Source: an uncultured Collinsella sp.
GTDB taxonomy: Bacteria > Actinomycetota > Coriobacteriia > Coriobacteriales > Coriobacteriaceae
DNA: 64,000 nucleotides
Direction of reading: 5' to 3'
Assembly (NCBI GenBank): GCA_958370785.1
Contig: CATXKN010000001.1
Location: forward strand, 124,001 to 188,000
The position numbers were made by a program, and so were the translations under genes. Of the stretch, positions 26,033 to 41,170 are shown piece after piece. The notes under the pieces were generated by a model. It ran no database searches. It had not been told where the DNA came from and saw nothing but the letters and a program-made list of their open reading frames with translations. The first letter of the stretch is position 1; every line of letters begins with the position of its first letter.

Positions 26033-26809
26033 ATGGATGCCAAATTAACGATAATCGACGTAACCGGATCGACCAACGATGACCTGCTCGAAGCAGGAAA
26101 ACAGGGTGCGCCGCACGGCACAGGACTTGCCGCCCGGGCTCAGACAGCAGGACGCGGCCGGCGCGGCCACAAGTGGGATTCAACCGCCGGCAACCTATTG
26201 CTTTCGATTGTCCTGCGTCCATGCGTTAATCCTGCAAAGTACTCTGGTCTTGCCGCCGTCAGCGGCCTAGCGGTGCTCGAGGCGCTCGAGGCGCAAGGTC
26301 TTGCAAACGAGATCGGCCTCAAATGGCCCAACGACCTCGTCGCGCGAGGACATAAGCTCGGCGGCATCTTGGTCGAGGCGGCTCGTGACAACGAGGGCAG
26401 GCCCTTCGCCGTCTGCGGCATTGGCGTCAACGTAAACTACACGCCCCAGGAGGTGCCCGATGGCGGCCTGGCGGCAATTGGCCTCTCAGACCTCAACAAG
26501 AATGTTCCCACCGTCGATGTGCTCCTCGATGAGGTCTATCACGCGGTCATGAACGCTGTAGAAACATGGGCAGAACGTCTCAACGCCATGGAAGAAGACG
26601 CCGGACCGCTCGCGCCCGTCCACGGCGAATACATCGGTCATCTCAATTGGATTGGGGATCACGTTATCGCCCGTTCCCCCGCTGGGGACGAGCTGGCGCG
26701 AGGCATCTTTAAAACCGTCGATGACTTTGGTCGGGCGTGCATCAAGACGGAAGACGACTTGCGATCCTTCCATTTTGAGGAGGCATCGCTGCGTCCCATG
26801 GGAAAATAA
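26033..26809 (+). CDS. birA: Biotin--[acetyl-CoA carboxylase] ligase, without DNA-binding domain
   Basis: This 258-residue enzyme activates biotin with ATP and attaches it to the AccB lysine. Motifs are STNDDL, the biotinyl-AMP loop GRGRRGHKW, LKWPNDL with a conserved lysine, and GGILVEA. It lacks the N-terminal winged helix of bifunctional E. coli BirA, so it is not itself a repressor. A SH3-like C-terminal domain follows. The ATG at 26033 has AAGGAGG 11 nt upstream, slightly distant. It is divergent from the fatty acid operon that encodes its substrate AccB. Confidence 0.95.
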   Translation: MDAKLTIIDVTGSTNDDLLEAGKQGAPHGTGLAARAQTAGRGRRGHKWDSTAGNLLLSIVLRPCVNPAKYSGLAAVSGLAVLEALEAQGLANEIGLKWPNDLVARGHKLGGILVEAARDNEGRPFAVCGIGVNVNYTPQEVPDGGLAAIGLSDLNKNVPTVDVLLDEVYHAVMNAVETWAERLNAMEEDAGPLAPVHGEYIGHLNWIGDHVIARSPAGDELARGIFKTVDDFGRACIKTEDDLRSFHFEEASLRPMGK

Positions 26810-26865
26810 GGCGCCATAGCCACCCATTCGGCCGCATTACCCGGGCCCCCAAGGCCGCCATTCAA

Positions 26866-26903
26866 AACAAAAGAGCCCCGCTACCGTAATGGCAGCGGGG
26901 CTC
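26866..26903 (-). terminator. Terminator of the rpsL-rpsG-fusA-rpsJ operon
   Basis: AGAGCCCCGCT pairs with AGCGGGGCTCT, followed on the minus strand by TTTTGTTTTG. It also lies downstream of birA and may act on both. Confidence 0.85.
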
Positions 26904-26925
26904 TGTAAGCTATGAGCGATATCGC

Positions 26926-27234
26926 TTAGAGCTTGATGTCGATGTCGACGCCAGCGGGGAGGTCGAGACGCATGAGCGAATCAACGGTGCCCGAGGTGGG
27001 GTCGAGGATGTCGATGAGGCGCTTGTGGGTGCGCATCTCGAACTGCTCACGGGAGTCCTTGTCCTTGTGCGGCGAGCGGATAACCGTGTACAGGTTGCGC
27101 TCGGTGGGCAGGGGGACAGGACCGGAAACGCGAGCGCCGGTCTTCTGAGCGGTCTCGACGATGAGCTTCGCGGACTGATCGACGACCTCGTGATCATAGC
27201 CCTTGAGGCGAATGCGGATCTTCTGGGTAGCCAA
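26926..27234 (-). CDS. rpsJ: 30S ribosomal protein S10
   Basis: This 102-residue protein is uS10, a 30S head protein that also serves as NusE in antitermination. It has [41 protein letters not shown] and the RTHKRLIDI block. Start is TTG at 27234 behind GGAGGTTTAAG. It is the last gene after fusA and is separated from rplC, its usual downstream partner, by the whole fatty acid island; tuf is absent between fusA and rpsJ. Confidence 0.97.
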   Translation of the reverse strand: MATQKIRIRLKGYDHEVVDQSAKLIVETAQKTGARVSGPVPLPTERNLYTVIRSPHKDKDSREQFEMRTHKRLIDILDPTSGTVDSLMRLDLPAGVDIDIKL

Positions 27235-27295
27235 CTTAAACCTCCAAAGAGTGCGAGAGATGTTCTCGCAGGATTACGTAACAGGGAGCTCGAAC

Positions 27296-29395
27296 TTAGG
27301 CGTTCTTGCTCATGACCTCGTCCACGATGGACTTGGGCGCGGGCTCATAAGAGTCGAACTGCATCGTGTAGGATGCACGGCCCTGGGTCTGGGAGCGAAG
27401 GTCGGTAGCGTAACCGAACATCTCGCCCAGCGGCACCTTGGCACGGATGAGCTTGCTGTTCTTGCGATCCTCCATGCCCTCGATCTTGCCGCGGCGACCG
27501 GAGAGGTTGCCCATGACGTCGCCCATGTACTGCTCGGGGGTCTCAACCTCGACAGCCATGATCGGCTCGAGCAGCTGCGGATCGGACTTCTTGAGGGCGT
27601 CCTTGATAGCCATGGAACCGGCGATCTTGAAGGCGGCCTCGGAGGAGTCGACCTCGTGGTAAGAACCGTCGAACAGGGTGACCTTAACGTCGAGGACCGG
27701 GAAGCCGGCGATAACACCGGTGTTCAGGGCCTCCTGGATGCCCTTGTCGATGGACGGGATGTACTCCTTGGGCACGACGCCGCCGACGATAGCGTTGACG
27801 AACTCGTAGCCGAAGCCCTCCTCCATCTTCTCGAGCTTGATGACGGCGTGGCCGTACTGACCGCGACCACCTGACTGACGGACGAACTTGCCCTCAGCCT
27901 TCTCGACGTCGTGACCAGCGGTCTCGCGGTAAGCAACCTGGGGCTTACCAACGTTAGCGTCAACCTTGAACTCACGGAGCAGACGGTCGACGATGATCTC
28001 GAGGTGCAGCTCACCCATGCCGGCGATGATGGTCTGGCCGGTCTCGTGGTTGGTGGACACCTGGAAGGTCGGGTCCTCCTCGGCGAGCTTGGTCAGAGCC
28101 AGGGACATCTTGTCCTGCTCGGCCTTGGTCTTGGGCTCGATGGCAACGTCGATAACGGGCTTAGCGAACTCGATCTTCTCGAGGACGATCTCCTTGCCCT
28201 CGGCGCACAGGGTGTCACCGGTGGTGGAGTTCTTGAAGCCGACGCAAGCGACGATGTCGCCGGCAGCGGCGTCGTCACGGTCGATACGCTCGGCAGCGTT
28301 CATCTCGAGGATGCGGCCGAGGCGCTCGCGCTGACCGTTGGAAGCGTTGACAACGTAGGAGCCGGACTCGGCGCGGCCGGAGTAAACGCGGACGTAGGTG
28401 AGCTTACCGACGAACGGGTCGGTCATGATCTTGAAGACCAGGCCGGAGAAGGGCTCGTCGAAGGAAGGATGACGTTCGATCTCCTCGCCGGTGTCCGGAT
28501 CGGTACCGGTGACGGCCTCGACGTCGAGCGGGCTGGGCAGGTAGTCGACGACAGCGTCGAGCAGCTCCTGGACGCCCTTGTTCTTGTAGGCGGAGCCCAC
28601 AAAGACGAGGTTGAGCTCGTTGGCCAGAACGCCCTTGCGCAGAGCAGCCTTGAGCTCCTCGACGGTGAAGTCCTCCTCCATGAGGATCTTCTCCATGAGC
28701 TCGTCGTCAAAGCTGGCAGCAGCGTCGAGGAGCTCCTCGCGCTTGGTGGCAGCGATGTCGGCGAACTCAGCCGGGATCTCGTCCATCGGCTCGGGGTAGG
28801 TCATGCCCTTGTCGTCGGCCTTGAAGTCCCATGCGGTCATGGTGACGAGGTCGATGACGCCCCAGAAGTTGTCCTCGGCGCCCATCGGGACCTGAGCGGC
28901 CACAGCGTTGGCGTCGAGACGATCCTTCATGGTCTCGATAGCGTTGAAGAAGTCAGCGCCCACGCGGTCATACTTGTTGATGAAGGCGATGCGGGGGACG
29001 TTGAAGGTAGAAGCCTGACGCCAAACGGTCTCAGACTGGGGCTGAACGCCGGCAACGGCGTCGAAGACGGCGACAGCGCCATCGAGGACGCGCAGGCAGC
29101 GCTCGACCTCGGCGGTGAAGTCAACGTGGCCCGGGGTGTCGATGATCTGGATGCGGTAGTCCTTACCGTCCTTGTTCCAGAAGCACGTGGTAGCAGCGGA
29201 GGTAATGGTTACGCCGCGCTCCTGCTCCTGAACCATCCAGTCCATGGTGGCAGCGCCCTCATGGACCTCACCGATCTTGTGGGTCTTACCGGTGTAGTAA
29301 AGAATACGCTCGGTCGTGGTGGTCTTACCGGCATCGATGTGAGCCATGATGCCGATGTTACGGGTATCGGAAAGCTTGTACTTAGGCTTAGCCAT
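27296..29395 (-). CDS. fusA: Elongation factor G
   Basis: This 699-residue GTPase drives translocation and, with RRF, ribosome recycling. It shows the P-loop [19 protein letters not shown], switch [19 protein letters not shown] (usual NKMDR), and C-terminal domains IV-V with [27 protein letters not shown]. The length is normal for EF-G. It follows rpsG after 19 nt and has RBS AAGGAAC. Confidence 0.97.
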   Translation of the reverse strand: MAKPKYKLSDTRNIGIMAHIDAGKTTTTERILYYTGKTHKIGEVHEGAATMDWMVQEQERGVTITSAATTCFWNKDGKDYRIQIIDTPGHVDFTAEVERCLRVLDGAVAVFDAVAGVQPQSETVWRQASTFNVPRIAFINKYDRVGADFFNAIETMKDRLDANAVAAQVPMGAEDNFWGVIDLVTMTAWDFKADDKGMTYPEPMDEIPAEFADIAATKREELLDAAASFDDELMEKILMEEDFTVEELKAALRKGVLANELNLVFVGSAYKNKGVQELLDAVVDYLPSPLDVEAVTGTDPDTGEEIERHPSFDEPFSGLVFKIMTDPFVGKLTYVRVYSGRAESGSYVVNASNGQRERLGRILEMNAAERIDRDDAAAGDIVACVGFKNSTTGDTLCAEGKEIVLEKIEFAKPVIDVAIEPKTKAEQDKMSLALTKLAEEDPTFQVSTNHETGQTIIAGMGELHLEIIVDRLLREFKVDANVGKPQVAYRETAGHDVEKAEGKFVRQSGGRGQYGHAVIKLEKMEEGFGYEFVNAIVGGVVPKEYIPSIDKGIQEALNTGVIAGFPVLDVKVTLFDGSYHEVDSSEAAFKIAGSMAIKDALKKSDPQLLEPIMAVEVETPEQYMGDVMGNLSGRRGKIEGMEDRKNSKLIRAKVPLGEMFGYATDLRSQTQGRASYTMQFDSYEPAPKSIVDEVMSKNA

Positions 29396-29414
29396 GTTAG
29401 TTCCTTACCTTAAC

Positions 29415-29888
29415 TTACCAACGATAGTGAGAGAACGCGCGGTTGGCCTCGGCCATCTTGAAGACGTCCTCACGCTTCTTGACGGAAGCACCAAGACCGT
29501 TGGAGGCGTCGAGAATCTCGTTGGCGAGACGCTCGGCCATGGTCTTCTCCTTGCGAGCGCGGGAGAAGTTGACGATCCAGCGGATACCCAGAGCGGTGGA
29601 ACGACGGGAGTTGACCTCCATCGGGACCTGATAGGTAGCGCCACCGACACGCTTGGGCTTAACCTCGAGCGTGGGCTTGACGTTGTCCATAGCCTTCTTG
29701 AAGGTAGCGAGAGCGTCGCCACCCTCGGACTTCTCGGCAACGATCTCGAAAGCGGTGTAAACGATGCGCTCAGCGGTGGCCTTCTTGCCGTCAAGAAGGA
29801 CCTTGTTGATGAGCTGAGTCACCAGGCGGTTGTTGTAAACGGCGTCAGGCTGAACCTCACGACGATTAGCTGCTGCACGACGCGGCAT
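29415..29888 (-). CDS. rpsG: 30S ribosomal protein S7
   Basis: This 157-residue protein is uS7, which starts assembly of the 30S head and in some bacteria represses the str operon. It begins [36 protein letters not shown] and retains [17 protein letters not shown] sequence ([13 protein letters not shown]) and the [18 protein letters not shown] block. ATG follows AAGGAGATTT. Confidence 0.98.
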   Translation of the reverse strand: MPRRAAANRREVQPDAVYNNRLVTQLINKVLLDGKKATAERIVYTAFEIVAEKSEGGDALATFKKAMDNVKPTLEVKPKRVGGATYQVPMEVNSRRSTALGIRWIVNFSRARKEKTMAERLANEILDASNGLGASVKKREDVFKMAEANRAFSHYRW

Positions 29889-29961
29889 GTGAAATCTCCT
29901 TAAGTGTCTACCGTGCGGCGCTTAGGCGGCACACGGCGAAAGTATCAAAACGTTATCTGGC

Positions 29962-30339
29962 TTATTTAGCCTTGGGGCGCTTAGCACCGTACTTGGAACG
30001 GGCCTGCATACGGTTCTGGACCGGAGCAGCGTCGTAGGCGCCACGGATGACGTGATAACGGACACCAGGGAGGTCACGGACACGACCGCCGCGGACGAGC
30101 ACGATGGAGTGCTCCTGCAGGTTGTGGCCCTCACCCGGGATGTAAGCAGTAACTTCGATGCCGTTGACAAGGCGAACACGGGCAACCTTACGAAGAGCCG
30201 AGTTCGGCTTCTTGGGGCTCGTGGTGAAGACGCGGGTGCACACGCCGCGCTTCTGGGAGTTGTGCTGCAGAGCAGCGTTCTTGGACTTCTTGGGCACGGA
30301 ACGACGGCCCTGGCGAACCAGCTGGTTAATAGTAGGCAA
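29962..30339 (-). CDS. rpsL: 30S ribosomal protein S12 with Arg at position 88
   Basis: This 125-residue protein is uS12, which controls decoding accuracy at the A site. It has [16 protein letters not shown] sequence ([15 protein letters not shown]) with Lys43 intact. The second loop reads [14 protein letters not shown], so residue 88 is Arg where most bacteria have Lys. The Lys88-to-Arg change in this loop is a known streptomycin-resistance substitution in M. tuberculosis, so some intrinsic resistance is possible. Start is TTG at 30339 after AAGGAG. First gene of the operon, 94 nt downstream of a good promoter. Confidence 0.97.
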   Translation of the reverse strand: MPTINQLVRQGRRSVPKKSKNAALQHNSQKRGVCTRVFTTSPKKPNSALRKVARVRLVNGIEVTAYIPGEGHNLQEHSIVLVRGGRVRDLPGVRYHVIRGAYDAAPVQNRMQARSKYGAKRPKAK

Positions 30340-30432
30340 AGCGTACTCCTTCTCGAATGATTCCAGCTTTCTGTAAAGTGCAACGGCTTGAATCGAGGGG
30401 TCAGCATCCCCCTACGAAACACGCAGTTCGAT

Positions 30433-30461
30433 AGGATACGTGGCGTTAGCTGTGCCGTCAA
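30433..30461 (-). promoter_or_regulatory. Promoter of the rpsL-rpsG-fusA-rpsJ operon
   Basis: On the minus strand, -35 TTGACG (30456-30461) and -10 TATCCT (30433-30438) are separated by exactly 17 bp. An 11-nt box GGATACGCCCG shared with the rplC upstream region lies just upstream at 30475-30485. Confidence 0.75.
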
Positions 30462-30544
30462 CAGACCACGCCGCCGGGCGTATCCCAAAATTGGCACATT
30501 TCCGCAAAGCCTACACAAAAGGAATCCCCTTCTGCGCGCATGGG

Positions 30545-30685
30545 CGGATTCCCGGTCCGGGCGGCCCGCTGTTTAAGTTTGCTGCTCTACAGTCCTGCGC
30601 AAGACGGAAAGCACATTAAGTGCTTTCCTTTGCGTGCGGAACTCGCGACAAACTTAAACAGCGGGCCGCCCGGACCGGGAATCCG
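30545..30685. repeat. Capped hairpin element B: same 85-nt core with 37-bp perfect arms
   Basis: Arms 30545-30581 and 30649-30685 are perfect 37-bp complements but unrelated to the arms of element A except for the innermost bases. The core 30573-30657 is identical to 13331-13415. It lies 84 nt upstream of the rpsL -35 box, outside the transcribed leader. The rest of the 30340-30891 gap holds the promoter, a GGGACAGG repeat and the upstream gene's terminator. Confidence 0.85.
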
Positions 30686-30719
30686 ACGTGCTTGTCGGGG
30701 CAACGTTCCCTTCCAAATA

Positions 30720-30738
30720 GGGACAGGTTTATTTTGGT
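30720..30738. repeat. GGGACAGGTTTATTTTGGT repeat, copy 1
   Basis: The same 19 bases occur inverted at 32535-32553. The two copies lie downstream of the sigma/anti-sigma operon and in the noncoding region upstream of it. Function unknown. Confidence 0.6.
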
Positions 30739-30850
30739 CGGTTTTATCTGGGGAAACGTCGCGCTCCAGCGTTGATCTGCTCTCATCTGTCGCATGGAAA
30801 CCGGCGGCGTCTTCGGAAGTATATCGCTCGTTTTAACCGCCCATTTAACG

Positions 30851-30888
30851 CAAAAGAGGCCGCTTCCCCTAGCAGGAAGCGGCCCCAA
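30851..30888 (-). terminator. Terminator of the sigma/anti-sigma operon
   Basis: On the minus strand GGGGCCGCTTCCTGC pairs with the opposite arm GGAAGCGGCCTC and runs into TTTTG, immediately past the anti-sigma gene. Confidence 0.85.
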
Positions 30889-30891
30889 ATC

Positions 30892-31968
30892 TTACGAATA
30901 GACGATAGTAAAGGTTTCCGACGTTTCCGCGCCCCCTGTTGAAGTGCAGCGTGTGCCCTCAAGCGTTACTGAGACCAACTGGTCGACATCAATCAACTTC
31001 GTTGACACCCAGATGTTCTCTCCGCTATTGCGCGTATAAGAAAAATATAAGTTGAACGCCCCCACGTCGTCATCTTCGATAATCTGCTCCGATCCATCCT
31101 TGTAGGTAACCGTCAACTTCTTCGTGACTGCGTCAATGCCCAGATCATCGATGTGTGTCTGGATAGAAAACGGGCTGATCTCGAGAGGCGAGTCATCGGA
31201 GCGGAGTTCCTTTGTATCGACGTACGCTCCAACGCTAAACTCGGGCGTCGATGCCTCGAACGGCTTCGCATCCTCGCCTTCGCCCTCGGTCCACGAGATA
31301 TTCCAGGTGACCGCATGTTGAAAACCTCGCTCGCGATCCATAGAAGCAAAGTACATCGTGCCATTAATGACAGTATCGCTTGATGTGTCCTTATCAATGG
31401 TGCAGCGTGTGTCAGCCCATTCCTCGCCGAAGTTCATGCTGGGCGTGCCGATGCCTCGTTCTTCTTCACCATAGAGAACAATTTCGCCTGTCTCTGCTGC
31501 CGGCTTGTAGTAGTTAACGCCATTTGGATTGGACAGCGTAAACGTCACGGCACCGCAACCGTTTTTATCGATAGCCATCTCATGGATATCAAGCGTATAG
31601 CCGTTACCCTCGACGGACAGATTAACCTTCTGGACTGTGCCCTCCAGGCTTTGGGGCGCAATGCCGTCACCAAACTCTCTGGTGTAGGTGTATTTAGTCC
31701 CCGATGAGCCGCCATTAGTCCAGGTAATGGAATCCCCGTTGCCGTGGTTTCCCCAGGCTGAGGCAAAATAGGCGGATTTGACAACGGCGTAGGCGACCCC
31801 TCCGGTCGCCAACACTCCGGCAAGACATCCGATTACGGCAACATAGAGAGGCTTCGCGTGGCCCTTTCGATGAAGCGGCTCGCCTGCCGCAGCATCAATA
31901 ACACGGTCGGCAAGATCGCTATCGGCTTGGATGGACTCGAAGGCCTGCTTGATTTGATTGGATTTCAC
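30892..31968 (-). CDS. Probable membrane anti-sigma factor
   Basis: This 358-residue protein begins with a short cytoplasmic region (about residues 1-38), then one membrane helix (LYVAVIGCLAGVLATGGVAYAVV, about 41-63), then a large extracytoplasmic domain rich in Ser, Thr and acidic residues. Its start overlaps the preceding ECF sigma factor gene, the usual arrangement for an anti-sigma factor that holds the sigma at the membrane until a signal arrives. The extracytoplasmic part resembles DUF4179-type proteins in general style, but I cannot prove the match. No catalytic motif is visible. The inducing signal is unknown. Confidence 0.7.
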   Translation of the reverse strand: MKSNQIKQAFESIQADSDLADRVIDAAAGEPLHRKGHAKPLYVAVIGCLAGVLATGGVAYAVVKSAYFASAWGNHGNGDSITWTNGGSSGTKYTYTREFGDGIAPQSLEGTVQKVNLSVEGNGYTLDIHEMAIDKNGCGAVTFTLSNPNGVNYYKPAAETGEIVLYGEEERGIGTPSMNFGEEWADTRCTIDKDTSSDTVINGTMYFASMDRERGFQHAVTWNISWTEGEGEDAKPFEASTPEFSVGAYVDTKELRSDDSPLEISPFSIQTHIDDLGIDAVTKKLTVTYKDGSEQIIEDDDVGAFNLYFSYTRNSGENIWVSTKLIDVDQLVSVTLEGTRCTSTGGAETSETFTIVYS

Positions 31969-32437
31969 GGTCGCCCTCCTCTAGGATGAATTTGAGCTTC
32001 GATCGACCGCGAGCTAAACGCGTTCGAACGGTCGCGGCTGGTACATGCAACAACTCGGCAATCTCTGAGGTCGAAAAGCCCAAATAGTAATAGAGCACGA
32101 TGGGGACACGGAATCGCTCCGGAAGTCGCATAACGTCTGACAGGACCGCCTTGGTCTCATCCTGCGCCGCCGAAAGCGAATCGGCCAGGTTCTCAATATC
32201 CTCCACGCGCCTCCATGGCTTTCGAAAGAGCGATTTACATTCATTGATCGTGACCCGGATAAGCCAGCGACGAAGATGTTCCCAACTTTCAAAGTGTCCA
32301 TCGCTTTTAAGCAACTTAAGAAAGACATCTTGGGCAATGTCGTCGGCATCGGCACGATCGCGCAGGTACGTCAATGCAATCCGAAACACGACATCCCGGT
32401 GATCTTCGACCGCCTGTCTAAAAGCTTGTTCTTCCAT
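31919..32437 (-). CDS. ECF-type RNA polymerase sigma factor
   Basis: This 172-residue protein is a sigma-70 family ECF factor. Region 2 contains RDRADADDIAQDVFLKLLK and the region 2.3-2.4 RRWLIRVTINECKSLFR; region 4 contains the helix-turn-helix FSTSEIAELLHVPAATVRTRLARGRSKLK. The ATG at 32437 follows GGGAGGTG; a GTG at 32443 is an alternative. Its 3' end overlaps the anti-sigma gene by 50 nt. An ECF-style promoter lies just upstream, suggesting that it drives its own transcription. Confidence 0.92.
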   Translation of the reverse strand: MEEQAFRQAVEDHRDVVFRIALTYLRDRADADDIAQDVFLKLLKSDGHFESWEHLRRWLIRVTINECKSLFRKPWRRVEDIENLADSLSAAQDETKAVLSDVMRLPERFRVPIVLYYYLGFSTSEIAELLHVPAATVRTRLARGRSKLKFILEEGDREIQSNQAGLRVHPSR

Positions 32438-32485
32438 AATCACCTCCCGGTGACGTTAATGGTTCTTGATGAGGCCCTCACCATA

Positions 32486-32514
32486 GATACGCTTTGACCG
32501 AACGGATTGTTTCA
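32486..32514 (-). promoter_or_regulatory. ECF-type promoter for the sigma/anti-sigma operon
   Basis: On the minus strand TGAAAC (32509-32514) and CGTATC (32486-32491) are separated by 17 bp, matching the general ECF sigma promoter pattern (TGAAAC near -35, CGT near -10). It is 49 nt upstream of the sigma factor ATG. Confidence 0.55.
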
Positions 32515-32534
32515 AATTCAAGCAGGAAAAACCT

Positions 32535-32553
32535 ACCAAAATAAACCTGTCCC
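32535..32553. repeat. GGGACAGGTTTATTTTGGT repeat, copy 2 (inverted)
   Basis: Exact 19-nt reverse complement of 30720-30738. The overlapping AAACCTG...CAGGTTT (32543-32567) can form a short hairpin. Confidence 0.6.
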
Positions 32554-32575
32554 TTTTTGGCAGGTTTTCTTCAAC

Positions 32576-32612
32576 AAAAAAGACCCGCTCCCCTGTTGGG
32601 AAGCGGGTCTTT
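32576..32612 (-). terminator. Terminator of rpoBC
   Basis: AAAGACCCGCTTCCC pairs with the opposite arm GGGAGCGGGTCT, followed on the minus strand by a T run, 27 nt past the rpoC stop. Confidence 0.85.
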
Positions 32613-32638
32613 GGAAGGACGGTTAACGTACTAGGAAA

Positions 32639-37117
<4,479 letters not shown>

Positions 37118-37123
37118 AGTCAA

Positions 37124-40615
<3,492 letters not shown>

Positions 40616-40688
40616 CAGGTTTTTCCTCCTTCACGGAAATGCTCGGTGGGTTGGCGAGGCATAGCTTCGCCAGTTATCGCAACCTAAT

Positions 40689-40716
40689 AGTTTATCAGGT
40701 ACCGACCGTTGGGCAA
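40689..40716 (-). promoter_or_regulatory. Putative rpoBC promoter
   Basis: On the minus strand TTGCCC (40711-40716) is followed after 16 bp by TAAACT (40689-40694), preceded by TGA as in extended -10 promoters. The leader to the rpoB GTG would be about 70 nt. Confidence 0.5.
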
Positions 40717-40877
40717 GAAAAGCCTTGACGCGATTGAGTTTTTGGAGTAGCAAAGTTTTTCGACAGAAAATGCGCAGGTAGATAGGTGTACATCGAACAT
40801 CTGTTCATATATTTTCTGTGAACGAGACTGCTGGTGCCGACCGCTGAATGACGGAATGGCGGCGAGGGTTGGCCGGG

Positions 40878-41047
40878 CGGAAACTGCGTCCCGTTTTGAG
40901 ACCTCAAACTGGGACGCAGTTTCCGATTGAGCCCTGTTCGGGAAAGCGTGTCCCGTTCTGAGCCGATATTCCGGGTCGTAGTTTCCGCTAGAGGCCCCAA
41001 CCGGAAAGCGCATCCCAGAATTCGACCAAATTGTGGGTCGCACTTTC
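40878..41047. repeat. 62-nt-period palindrome array 1 (3 units)
   Basis: Three 46-nt palindromes begin at 40878, 40940 and 41002, exactly 62 nt apart, with 16-nt spacers. Left arms are GGAAACTGCGTCCC, GGAAAGCGTGTCCC and GGAAAGCGCATCCC; right arms end in TTTCC. The array lies in the 555-nt region between rpoB and the zinc-ribbon gene at 41171; apart from the rpoB promoter and a TGTTGCGCAACA site nothing else was recognised there. Confidence 0.88.
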
Positions 41048-41090
41048 CGGCAGGTTATGGCAAAGGGGCTGCCGCCTTGTTGCATCCGTT

Positions 41091-41107
41091 TGGCAATGTT
41101 GCGCAAC
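41091..41107 (+). promoter_or_regulatory. GGCAATGTTGCGCAACA operator-like site upstream of zinc-ribbon gene 1
   Basis: The 17-nt sequence contains the perfect 12-bp palindrome TGTTGCGCAACA. An identical 17-nt copy lies upstream of the second zinc-ribbon gene at 53769-53785. It starts 80 nt upstream of the ATG here. Confidence 0.6.
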
Positions 41108-41170
41108 AGATTTTTCGAATCCGGCATGAAGATACTGGATAGTTACTTATAGCCTAAAGAAAGGATCGCC

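Noticed and set aside
27911..29413. Plus-strand open frame opposite fusA
   Set aside because: Antisense shadow of fusA; low-complexity product with no recognisable domain or ribosome-binding site.
40616..40870. Small gene between rpoB and array 1
   Set aside because: Short frames there have no RBS or similarity; the region contains the rpoB promoter and leader.
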